64,000 bases of DNA, taken from assembly GCA_023374045.1 (NCBI GenBank), contig CM041779.1, positions 3,100,001-3,164,000 of the forward strand, written 5' to 3'. Shown here piece after piece: positions 54,837-64,000 of the stretch. Position numbers and translations under genes: made by a program. Below the pieces are notes generated by a model. The model saw only the letters and a program-made list of their open reading frames with translations, was not told the DNA's origin and did no database searches. Source of the stretch: Limonium bicolor (taxonomy: Eukaryota; Streptophyta; Magnoliopsida; Caryophyllales; Plumbaginaceae). The first letter of the stretch is position 1. Each line of letters starts with the position of its first letter.

Positions 54837-56592
54837 AGACACAAGGATATACGTGGTTCGGGCCAAACATGACCTACGTCCACGGGAGGAGATAAAACAA
54901 CTTTCATTAAGAAGATGAGGATTACCAGTTTACATGAGGATTACCTAACCACCCATCAACCCGTGTTTCCCTTGGCGTTTTTACCTGAGTCCCTTTGAGT
55001 TCCCACAGAACCTCCCTTGACTCCCTTGGATGTGATCCTCACAAGTTGGAATGACCCTAAGCTACGGGTTACTAGATCTATTTATAGTGTTTGATCTAAA
55101 CCCTTCACTTATCCCCACATTAACCCAGTAACAACAACCATAATGGCTCACAAGTTACAACGGTTACAACCTCATTAACACTATCCATTAACACCTATAA
55201 TCAACTAACACTCGGGTATCTAGAAAACCAGAAGTCTGAACTTCTTATTTCAAGGACTTAACTTCCTCATAACTCTCCTCATAGTTTTAGAAAACCAAAT
55301 GCTTCAAACGCCATTAATTTGCACCACATAAATCCCACTAATGCATCTTCACTTCCGTGAAACTCTTTGTAGATAATATATTAATTGGAAGACGAAACCA
55401 ATTAACTTCACAAGAGCAACTCAACGGATTTAGCATTAATTCTAACAATTCTTCCTCTTAATGCTCAATCCGGTCAATCACATACCACCATTGATGCCAA
55501 ACTTCCTCTTGAACAATAATCCCAAAACATCCCACAACAAGGACTAAGCCGGATAACTTCATCTGGATGGTTTGCATTCCAACTTCGGTAAATTGACCAC
55601 TCCTCCCCGAGCCTTCAAAGACTCATCTGGTCCAAATCTCCATGGACCCGCCTCAAACACGAAGTAAGTAGCAACTCAGGAAACAACTACGCAACCAAAG
55701 AAAATAGTGACACAAGGATATACGTGGTTTGGTCCAAACATGACCTACGTCCACGGGAGGAGATAAAACAACTTTCATTAAGAAGATGAGGATTACAAGT
55801 TTACATGAGGATTACCCAACCAACCCATCAACCTGTGTTTCCCGTGTTTCCCTTGGTGTTTTTACCTGAGTCCCTTTGAGTTCCCACAAAACCACCCTTG
55901 ACTCCCTTGGATGTGATCCCCACAAGTTGGGATGATTCTAAGCTACGGGTTACTAGATCTATTTATAGTGTTTGATCTAAACCCTTCACTTATCCCCACA
56001 TTAACCCAGTAACAACAACCACACAATGGCTCACAAGTTACAACGGTTACAACCTCATTAACACTATCCATTAACACATAAAACAACTAACACTCGGGTA
56101 TCTACAAAGCTAGAAGTCTTAACTTCTTATTTCAAGGACTTAACTTCCTCATAACTCTTCTCATAATTTTAGAAAATCAAATGCTTCAGACGCCATTAAT
56201 TTGCACCACATAAATGCTCCTACTAATGCATCTTCACTTCCGTGAAACTCTTTGTAGATAATATATTAATTGGAAGACGAAACCAATTAACTTCACAAAG
56301 CAACTCAACGGATTTAGCATTAATTCTAACAATTCTTCCTTTTAATGCTCAATCCGGTCAATCACATACAACCATTGATGCCAAACTTCCTCTTGAAGAA
56401 TAATCCCAAAAACGTCCCACAACAAGGACTAAGCCGGATAACTTCATCTGGACTGTTTCCATTCCAACTTTGGTAAATTGACCACTCTTCCCCGAGCCTT
56501 CAAAGACTCATCTAGTCCAAATCTCCATGAACCCACCTCAAACACGAAGTAAGTAGCAACTCAGGAAATAACTAAGCAACCAAAGAAAATAG
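54837..56592. repeat. Direct tandem duplication of about 0.88 kb
   Basis: Unit 1 is 54837-55707 and unit 2 is 55708-56592, differing by small indels and substitutions. The 7-bp sequence AAAATAG occurs at each boundary (54830-54836, 55701-55707 and 56586-56592). This fits a duplication through short homology. Confidence 0.88.
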
Positions 56593-57417
56593 TGATCTCT
56601 TCCGTCTTTATCCGGTTCTCGCAAAGTCTTCAAACATGACCTAACAGCAGCTTCGCAATTGATCACCACGCGAAGCTCCGTTTGTGGTTATATGCGCGCT
56701 ACCACAACCTTAGGTCCACTCACTTGCTAGATGATCTCCAGTGCTCCATGGAAGTTCACGATCCGTCACGTGACGCGAGAAAATAATTTTCCCATTTTCT
56801 GCACCAATCCACCATCATTGAAGCTTAACTCGATCTTACCATTCTTTATTATCCTTACTCCCCCACAAAGGGTTTACAAAATAAAGAACTATAGTTTACT
56901 TCAAATTGTGAATGATGCACCAGATTTTTCAAGATCCAAGATTTCCAACTTGATGTTCTTCCAACAACACATCATCATCTCCAAGTACATCCCCACACCA
57001 AAAAACACATGTAGTTGACGAAATTTATTTTTTCACAAGCTCTTCCTCTCTACCAAACTTGTTTTCAATCCAAACATCCTTTTAAGACTACACATCTCTC
57101 TCACAAAAACACCTCACCATCACCGTACTTGATACAACATGAGTTACCAAACTCTCATCATTGCTTGATGAAGAATAAAACCACCTTTACTCTTCAGTGT
57201 CTTTTCATCTCCATTAGTAAGAATTGAGTGCCAAGACTTCAAAAATATCACGAACACGGTGTTCTGATCAAGGCAAGGAAATGCATGAGCTGTAAGGTAC
57301 GACAACGTTGTCTCTTCAACATCTTCCTTCACTTTTATCAAAACCACATCATCTTGAATCACCATTCTTTCTTCCCGATGACATCTTCACCAACACGGAC
57401 ATCCCAAAAAACCATGA

Positions 57418-57429
57418 GCTCTGATACCA
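57418..57429 (-). promoter_or_regulatory. Primer-binding site, initiator tRNA-Met type
   Basis: The minus strand reads TGGTATCAGAGC, two bases inside the LTR that starts at 57432. Confidence 0.85.
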
Positions 57430-57779
57430 CTTGTTAGGATTACAGGCCCATTTCCCCAAGATCTTGGTGAGATCGACATGGTTACTGAAGAAGAAAAACC
57501 ATAAGATATTGTAATGATAAAATAGTGACACAAAGATATATGTGGTTCGGTCCAAACATGACCTATGTCCACGTGAGGATATAGAACAAATTTCATTAAG
57601 AATATGAGGATGACAAGTTTACGTGAGGATTACCCAACCAACCCATCAACCCATGTTTCCCGTGTTTCCCTTGGTGTTTTTACCTGAGTCCCTTTGAGTT
57701 CCCACAGAACCACCCATGACTCCCTTGGATGTGATCCCCACAAGTTGGGATGATCCTAAGCTACAAGTTACTAGATCTA

Positions 57780-59122
57780 AGCCAGGTTTAGAGCATAAAG
57801 GTGACATAAATGATTCTGGTGTAAATATCATATTTTGACATACTTCTTTTTATCTATTTGTTTATACCATACTTGTACGTGACAATTATTACATATTTAT
57901 GTTGTTTGTGTTTATTCACATACCATAAATATTTTTTAATGTCAATTTTTTTTATGATTACCAACATTATATTCTAATACTAATATTTAATTTTATAAAA
58001 AAATATTATAAAATCTCAATATTTAATTTTACTTACATACAATAATATTTAAGTCATATTTTTATTATTAATTAGTTTATTGTATTATATATTGTATATA
58101 GTAATAAAGTTAACTAATTAATTATCATATTTTTATTTTTATAATTTCTTACTTATATTTTTTATAAACTATTAACTAATTAACTTTAGCTAAAAATACA
58201 ATAGGACCCTTGAAAATGAAAACATATTAATATACCTTACATGTTGAATTACGATCACGCAGTAGTTTATGATCTATACAGTAATAAAGTAACTAATTAA
58301 TTATCATATTTTTATTTTATAATTTCTCACTTATTTTTTTTATAAACTATTTACTAGTTAACTTTGTCGTACTGAGTTTATCATGCTTTGAGTGTGGACG
58401 GATCTTTGATAACAACAAACTACTTATCTTATAACATTTGCTACAAGTTACTTTATTTATTTTTTAACGAAATAGAATTTTAAACGGTAATTTAATATTA
58501 TTAATAATTGTAGTACAGAAAACGGTAAATGCACCGCACATAACTTACATGCCACATTTGTGCTGCCAATATTTCATACTGGTTGCCAAACAATAGTTTT
58601 CAAAACAGCTTTAAATATGTCAGCACAAAACTGCCAGCAAATATGCCAGCGCAAAATAGCTACCCAAATATGTTGCAAAACAGTGATGCCGAACAGATCT
58701 TACATTGTCAAAATACTGATTTCATTGATACCGCAAGTTGAAAGCGTCTTTTTAAAAGACAATTTTTATTATATCACGTGTCATCTCAGCGTCTTTGTCA
58801 GCGCCTAAAACAGAAGGAACAATAGCCCGTGCCTAAAAACTCTTGAAACCGTCTTGTCAATAGATGACTTCTTTAGAAACATAAATCATCTTTTGGAGAG
58901 ACGGTTTTACAGGCTCCTTTTACTTTGCGGTTCATTTCTCTTCCTTCCTACCCTAGTACAGCCGAATAGAGAGCACTTCCAGCAATTGAGAGGCGCCTCT
59001 CACTGCACTACGATGCCGCCGCTAGAGCTAGAGGACGCCGCCAGAGTTGCTGCCGCTGTCATCCGCCACAACTATCACCGATTTTTGTAGAGGACAATGT
59101 AAGCATTATGTTACTGCATTAG
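57780..59122. other. AT-rich spacer, no gene seen
   Basis: 57780-58550 is very AT-rich and holds a direct repeat of about 70 bp (ATTAATTATCATATTTTTAT and neighbours at about 58113 and 58298). A small GC-richer patch near 58960-59090 has a 25-codon ORF starting MPPLELEDAARVAAAVIRHN, which I do not recognise. Confidence 0.45.
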
Positions 59123-59126
59123 TTAA

Positions 59127-59549
59127 GGGGGTGTTTGTTTTGGGCGCGTGAAACAAAATGGAATTGGAAAGGGAATGAAGGGGAATGGAAAATAATTCCC
59201 TTCGATTTCCTAGATGTTTGTTAGTATAAGGGAAATTTAAATGAATAACCGGTCAACGACCACCGGTCAATGTTCAATGGCCATCGGCTGCCGGTCAACA
59301 ACGATTAATTATAGATCAACATCAATCGGTCATTGTCAATGGTTGTTGGTCATCGATCAATGACCTTATGTCACCAGTCAAAGTGTACTGGGGAAGGGAA
59401 TCTCATTCCCTAGTAAGGGGTGGGGAATCAAGTTAGAGGGATTTGGGGTAATTCTTCCCTTTCTTGAAATAAGAAAAACAGGCTAAACAAACAACAGTAA
59501 ATGAAATTATTCCAATTCTCTTTTCTGATTACCCAAAACAAACACCCCC
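59127..59549. mobile_element. 423-bp MITE flanked by TTAA
   Basis: The ends are GGGGGTGTTTGTTTTGGG and the inverse (CCCAAAACAAACACCCCC). TTAA lies on both sides (59123-59126 and 59550-59553). Inner arms also match (GGGAATGGAAAATAATTCCC region). The middle repeats CGGTCAA/GGTCAAT motifs. The TIR resembles Tourist (PIF/Harbinger), whose duplication is normally three bases (TTA or TAA); the TTAA flank leaves the class open. Confidence 0.8.
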
Positions 59550-59553
59550 TTAA

Positions 59554-61209
59554 GTTAGAATTAGTGGTTTTTTAATATTAGGGATTATGTGGTATAAATA
59601 CTCTTTATAAAAGAGTAGTGAAATAAAATTGAAAATAACACTTCTTTTTAAATATTTTGACACCATGGATCCCGGTCTACTACCAGACTCTATTCTTAGA
59701 TATCAACATAGTCATAAATCCATGACTATGTGAAATGGGAATGAGTATGACGAGTTACAGTGTTGTCGGTCCGAGGCCAGTTTATGCTGAAACACACACG
59801 TGTCGTATGATGACAAATGCAACCATGGGGAAGGGAATCTCATTTGTGCACTTGATTATAGTCTCATGTTAGCGGTTGAGAATCTTGCACTCGGTGGACC
59901 TAGAATTTATGTTATCTGTAGACGTGGATGAAATCTTGTTTTTATTTCATTTTGTAAACAACTGAAGTTAAGGACTGTATAACTAGCATCTGTCTTTGTC
60001 AATGATTATTGGTGTATGGTTCAATTTAGTTATTCTATTTTGTTATATTTGTGTTGAAGTTGTGGAATATTGACAACGTTCTGAGTAAAATGTGAAATGT
60101 TGATAGGGTGTGAGTGAACTAATTGTGTTGAAGTTGAGAAATATTGACATTGTGTATTGACATTGTGTTTTTTTTTATCAATATGTGGTGCTCAAATACT
60201 TAAAGATATTGTCTAAGTGTTTGGTAAATGATAAAATCGTCTCTTGAAGGGTCAATGTCACTAAACGACTTATAGTGAAATCGCATGAGTATAAGTTAGC
60301 TTGAAATAATGTTTTCAAAAGACAATTTTTACTAATGATGAAATTAATCCGTTTTATAATTTCTTATTTGTATTTGAGGATAGTAGACATATCTTGACTT
60401 TAATGATGAAATTATCCATTTAATAACTTAATCATAAAGCTTTGCTATTTTCTATTGTCATTATTATTTACGCACATCAATTGATACTATAAAAAAATAA
60501 TTTCCAGATCTTGACATTATTAGTTTCATGGCTCTATGTATATCCTCATGTAAAGTATTGATAAGTCTCTTATACTGAAGTTTCGAATCCCTAATTCCTT
60601 AAATTCAAAAATTTCGAATTCTAATTGCTAGATTTGTCTCGAATTTGTCCTCTATTAATCATAATCTACATACACAAGGTTAAATCTTCACTTATTACAC
60701 TTAGTTTGGGTGTTTTTGTTGAATTCGAAAATTGAAGAATGATAGTTACGAAAATCCATTGTTAAAACTAGCATTTTTCAGTTTTATTTAGCCTTGATTA
60801 TTAAACGAGTATAGATTATGATTATAGGTTATTATTTATAGATTTGATTGGTGACGGTACTAAATACCTTGAAATCTGACTGAATTTTTTGTGGAGAAAC
60901 GAAGAATTTTAGGGGAGACTGTTGTATAATTATTCTGTTTATGTTTCATTCTTTGTTCAACTTGTTTTCTATTTTTATTAATTTACGGAGTTGTTTATGT
61001 TAAATATTAATGTTCTATTTTGATATTAATTTCTATGTTGTTTATTAACGTTTTTTTTGTTATTTTCTATTTAATTTTTATGCTATTTTTGTTTATTTTT
61101 ATGCTGTTATTTTCTATTAATTTTCATGTTATTATTACTCTGTTTAATATTTAATATTTTATTGTTATGCTGTTAATGTTGTTTGCTTTTAATTTTAAAA
61201 TATATTAGT
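59554..61209 (+). other. Spacer and T-rich leader before the PTP ORF
   Basis: No ORF or recognised structure. The last 300 bases are T-rich with repeated TTTTTATGCT and TTTTCTATTTAAT motifs, like the leader before the PTP relic at 13287. I could not find a 5' LTR or primer-binding site, so the left end of the retroelement is not placed. Confidence 0.45.
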
Positions 61210-62445
61210 ATGTCTCGTACACGTGGTGGTGACTGCCCCAGTGCATCATCTTCTTCTGCACCTTGTCTTCGGGACGACGGCTTTATCTCAGTAGAGGCTC
61301 GTGCCTGGTTCGATCAGGGCAAGGACTTTATTATGGAGAGGAAATTTGAGCCTGCGGTGCTAGAGGCTGCAGGGGTGGATACTCTATTTGCCAGGCTAGG
61401 ACTTTCGATGATCCTAAGGTTAGGGCAGGGAGTCTTTAGTCCGGACTTAGTTAGAGAATTTTATGCTAATGCCCGGGCGGGTGATGTGAGCATTACTTCT
61501 TATGTACGCCATCGCCCCGTGGAGGTCACACCCTCGACATTCACTTCTTTCCTGCACATCCCGGATGGTCCTGGTGATATCCGAGGATTCACAGAGGAGT
61601 ACTTGCAGAGGTCGAAGTCTAGGTGGCTTCAGGTTGTAGGTTGGAGGACCCGACGTAGAGGGGAGGAGGAGAAGGATGTCCTCCCGTTCGCTAGCTTCCC
61701 CACGCTGACTCAGAGGCTTCTCCTAGAGATCCTCAGTCATCAGATTCGCTCATCTGGGGCGCATGATGCTACTGATGAGGATTGTGCCTTACTAGACTAC
61801 TTCCTAGGTCCGTTTCCACCCGCTCAGCGCATCTCCTTCAGCCACGTCATGTACAGCCAGCTCCATAAGGTGGTCTCCTACATGAGGACGAAGAAGAAGA
61901 AGATCACTCCCATTTTTCCCTTCTTCCTCAGTCTCCACATTATCGGTTTTGTCCCATTCTCAGCAGAGTTCAAGGAAGCTTTAGAGCTCCGTTCAGCGAA
62001 GCGCCCAGTGTCACTGCTGACTGTGCGGAGCTGGGGCTTTGTGCGCTCAGATGACGGTACTTGGGTCAGGGGTACCGCTGCTCAGTCTTCCACTGCATCT
62101 TCCACAGCAGCGGGGACCTCTACGGGAGCTACACACTCGGCTGATCCCGACCCACCGTCCGCTGACACTGCACAGGGAGAGGAGCCCTATGTGCCGACTA
62201 CTCCTGTACCTATCCCGACAGATCTCCAGACTCAGTTCCAGGCCTTCCATCAGAGGTTTGAGAGCTTTGAGCAGACTCAGCAGAGGATTCTGGCTGAGCA
62301 GGCACGGGTGATGCAGCGCTTGGACCAGAGTGAGGAGTTGCATGCACAGACAGCGCAGCAGAATGCGCAGACCGCTCAGCTCCTAGCGCGTCTCCTCGCT
62401 CAGACGGGCCAGGGACCTGCACAGCCTCCACCACCACCACAGTGA
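61210..62445 (+). CDS. Putative plant transposon protein (PTP) ORF of an LTR-type retroelement
   Basis: The function is not known. I choose ATG 61210 (MSRTRGGDCPSASSSSAPC), because the open frame before it is T-rich leader. The protein is 411 residues. Residues about 35-250 form the putative plant transposon protein domain: LFARLGLSMIL, SPDLVREFYANARAG, SYVRHRPVEVTPSTFTSFLH, YFLGPFPPAQRISFSHVMYS and KKKITPIFPFFLSLHIIGFV. A Ser/Thr/Ala-rich linker follows. The C-terminal part is a coiled coil rich in Gln (FHQRFESFEQTQQRILAEQA, MQRLDQSEELHAQ) ending in a Pro run. It is intact. It lies about 1.45 kb upstream of an LTR start, and a decayed relative lies at 13287. It may be a capsid-like or accessory protein of a non-autonomous element; that is inference. 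Confidence 0.82.
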   Translation: MSRTRGGDCPSASSSSAPCLRDDGFISVEARAWFDQGKDFIMERKFEPAVLEAAGVDTLFARLGLSMILRLGQGVFSPDLVREFYANARAGDVSITSYVRHRPVEVTPSTFTSFLHIPDGPGDIRGFTEEYLQRSKSRWLQVVGWRTRRRGEEEKDVLPFASFPTLTQRLLLEILSHQIRSSGAHDATDEDCALLDYFLGPFPPAQRISFSHVMYSQLHKVVSYMRTKKKKITPIFPFFLSLHIIGFVPFSAEFKEALELRSAKRPVSLLTVRSWGFVRSDDGTWVRGTAAQSSTASSTAAGTSTGATHSADPDPPSADTAQGEEPYVPTTPVPIPTDLQTQFQAFHQRFESFEQTQQRILAEQARVMQRLDQSEELHAQTAQQNAQTAQLLARLLAQTGQGPAQPPPPPQ

Positions 62446-63897
62446 TTTTATTTTATTTTATTGTTATTTTCATTTCATTTTATATTTCTCTGACTTTTTT
62501 GTAGACTATTACTGTTTAAACCTTGTGCTAACATTTGATATATTCAGGAAGGTAACAGTGTGGTTTATTTTATGTTTTTATTTTATGAATTTTTATTTAT
62601 GTTTTTCATTTTATGATTTTCTTTTGGTTCAGTTGGAGTTCTGCTGGCTATATATGATTTTCTTTTCAGAACAAATTCTATGTTGAATATATAGCTGAAC
62701 TCACCTTTGGAAAGCAACCTCAGTTGCTTTGGAATTTCAATATCTTGGGTTGAACACTTGCGCAAACTCAAGTGTGAGGAACATCTCACCCCTACCAAAG
62801 CTCTAAGTGTGAGGAAGGATACCTTCCTCAATCTACGATACAAGGGGAGTTTCAATTCTTCATTTATTATCTTACTGTTCAACCTACATGCATTTAATCC
62901 TTTATGAGTCTGTCATATTTTGAAAGGTCCTTTTCTTGACTTTAATTCTGAACAATGAGGACATTGCTCCTCTTAAGTGTGAGGAAGGAGAGACCTTTCC
63001 CTGAAAATATGACATCTTTGTTCGATAATGCCACACTCGCTTTTTGCTACTCTAAACTGCCTATATAAAAAAATTACAAAAAATGAGATAAATAATTGTA
63101 GAAGTGTCTGAAATTATGTCAAGTGACAACTGAAAGATAGTTTTATTTTAAGGAGTTTGTATAAAATTATTTTCCTTCAAAATACTCTATTTTCACTCAA
63201 ATATGACAGATCTGCTGATTGTAAAAACCAATTTAGTTTAGCTTGGGATTATGGAAATATGTGGAAAGTCAAGGAAAGAAAAGGATAAAGACAAGGTACT
63301 CCGCTGTTTATGAATTTTTCTAACCAAAAGCAGGCCTCGTTTATCCGGTTATTAAGTTCTTTGGGGTGCTTTAACACCTATCTACCTAAGGTCTCGTGAC
63401 CCTGGGATAGAAGACCCAACACCGTTACAAGGATAGAGAGAAAGTCTGGGGTACAGAAAAATAATGCAATTCAAAAAATTATTATAAAAATAATATGTGC
63501 TTTGTATATACAATTTGCACATTCAAAAAAAAAAGAAAATGTAAATAATAAATTGCAATTTATATTTATGAACATGAGTACGTGGTGTTGAAAGGTATTG
63601 TGGAATAAGGCATTACTTCACACCCCTTGTCATCCCGGGTTAGAGAATGAAATTGGTTGAAAATCCCAGGTTAATCTAACTTGTTTTCTGCAGTCTAGTT
63701 TTTTCTATGCTTGTTATTAAATTGTTCTTCTTCACTGTTTATAAAAACCTACTTCTAAGAGCAGAATTATTCTTTCAATTGTCACTTTGTCTAAATTCCC
63801 TTCTACACTTATTTAATCTTGTTTTATTATTTTGGCTTAGAGATAATTATATTCCTTATTTGCTTGAGGACAAGCAAAAGTCAAGTGTGAGGAAGTT
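62446..63897 (+). other. 3' region of the PTP retroelement with repeated polypurine-like tracts
   Basis: No gene. The motif AAGTGTGAGGAA occurs four times (about 62771, 62803, 62974 and 63883). Only the last directly precedes the LTR and so is the likely polypurine tract. Just before it is TTGCTTGAGGACAAGCAAAA, the same module as in the TR-GAG element at about 32060-32080. Confidence 0.65.
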
Positions 63898-64000
63898 TGA
63901 TAAGTGCAAACATATAGACTTTTTAAGGTTTAATCACCTTATTAATTGCAGTATTTTTAGTAATGTTTTCACTTATCTTGGGTTTTTCCTATATTTATGT
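63898..64000 (+). repeat. Start of a 3' LTR, cut by the window end
   Basis: It begins TGATAAGTGCAAACATATAG right after the polypurine-like AAGTGTGAGGAAGTT. The TR-GAG LTR starts with the same TGATAAGTG. The rest lies outside the window. Confidence 0.7.

Larger units (their letters stand above)
54741..57779 (-). mobile_element. Copia-like LTR element remnant, minus orientation, with internal tandem duplication
   Basis: Two LTR starts are seen on the plus strand: TGGTTAGGATTACGGGCCCA at 54741 and TGTTAGGATTACAGGCCCAT at 57432. The second adjoins a minus-strand primer site TGGTATCAGAGC (57418-57429, tRNA-Met type). The right LTR is cut at about 57779. The left LTR's inner border is unclear because 54837-55707 is duplicated as 55708-56592. 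No coding region is present, so it is a non-autonomous or deleted element. Family assignment is by primer site and LTR ends only. Confidence 0.7.

Noticed and set aside
54741..57779. Complete copia retrotransposon
   Set aside because: No gag-pol ORF, the right LTR is truncated and the inner LTR borders are blurred by the tandem duplication.
58854..59090. Small host gene (MSIDDFF... or MPPLELEDAA...)
   Set aside because: Short, no recognised domain, no clear exons downstream before the MITE at 59127.

Overview
This window is plant nuclear DNA, almost certainly from a flowering plant. It holds CACTA, Mutator, hAT and Stowaway-type DNA elements, L1-type LINEs, and LTR elements primed by tRNA-Asp and tRNA-Met, with long AT-rich spacers and GT-AG introns. 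I see no intact host gene, tRNA, rRNA or CRISPR array. The species cannot be fixed from the sequence alone.

Layout, left half. A LINE with an RRM-type ORF1 (LINE-1, from about 545 to 39128) was hit twice. First, a 25.3-kb CACTA transposon (CACTA-1, 1427-26773) sits in its ORF1. CACTA-1 carries a decayed TNPD transposase (19431-22703) and a multi-exon TNPA-like gene that ends in a ULP1/C48 protease domain (22840-26185). Its leader intron was in turn invaded by CACTA-2 (2516-17229). CACTA-2 keeps a TNPA gene and only the tail of TNPD, both on the minus strand. It has also gathered an intron-containing fragment of a kinesin motor gene, a decayed PTP-type retroelement ORF and a 61-bp tandem repeat. 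Second, a young non-autonomous LTR retrotransposon that encodes only Gag (TR-GAG type, 30355-37925) sits in LINE-1 ORF2, flanked by a perfect 5-bp duplication.

Middle. From 39.98 to 42.80 kb there is a run of small DNA transposons: a long-TIR Mutator-like element holding telomere-like tandem repeats, a hAT MITE with a perfect 8-bp duplication, and a Stowaway MITE with a palindromic Mutator-type MITE inside it.

Right half. Solo LTR A (43691-54728) contains a minus-strand LINE with a CCHC-type ORF1 (LINE-2, 44236-52621). LINE-2 contains a second solo LTR of similar type (LTR C, 48869-51639). A copia-like LTR remnant with an internal 0.88-kb tandem duplication follows, then a TTAA-flanked MITE. 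Last comes an intact ORF of the putative plant transposon protein type (61210-62445), just upstream of the start of an LTR that runs off the window.

The nesting gives a relative time order. The target-site duplications and in-frame rejoining of the split ORFs can be read directly at most junctions. Mechanistically the window is a record of transposition, gene capture and LTR-LTR recombination, not a working gene cluster. The least explained parts are the PTP ORF family, the kinesin capture, the 193-bp palindrome at the CACTA-1 end and the repeated hairpins inside several unrelated LTRs.
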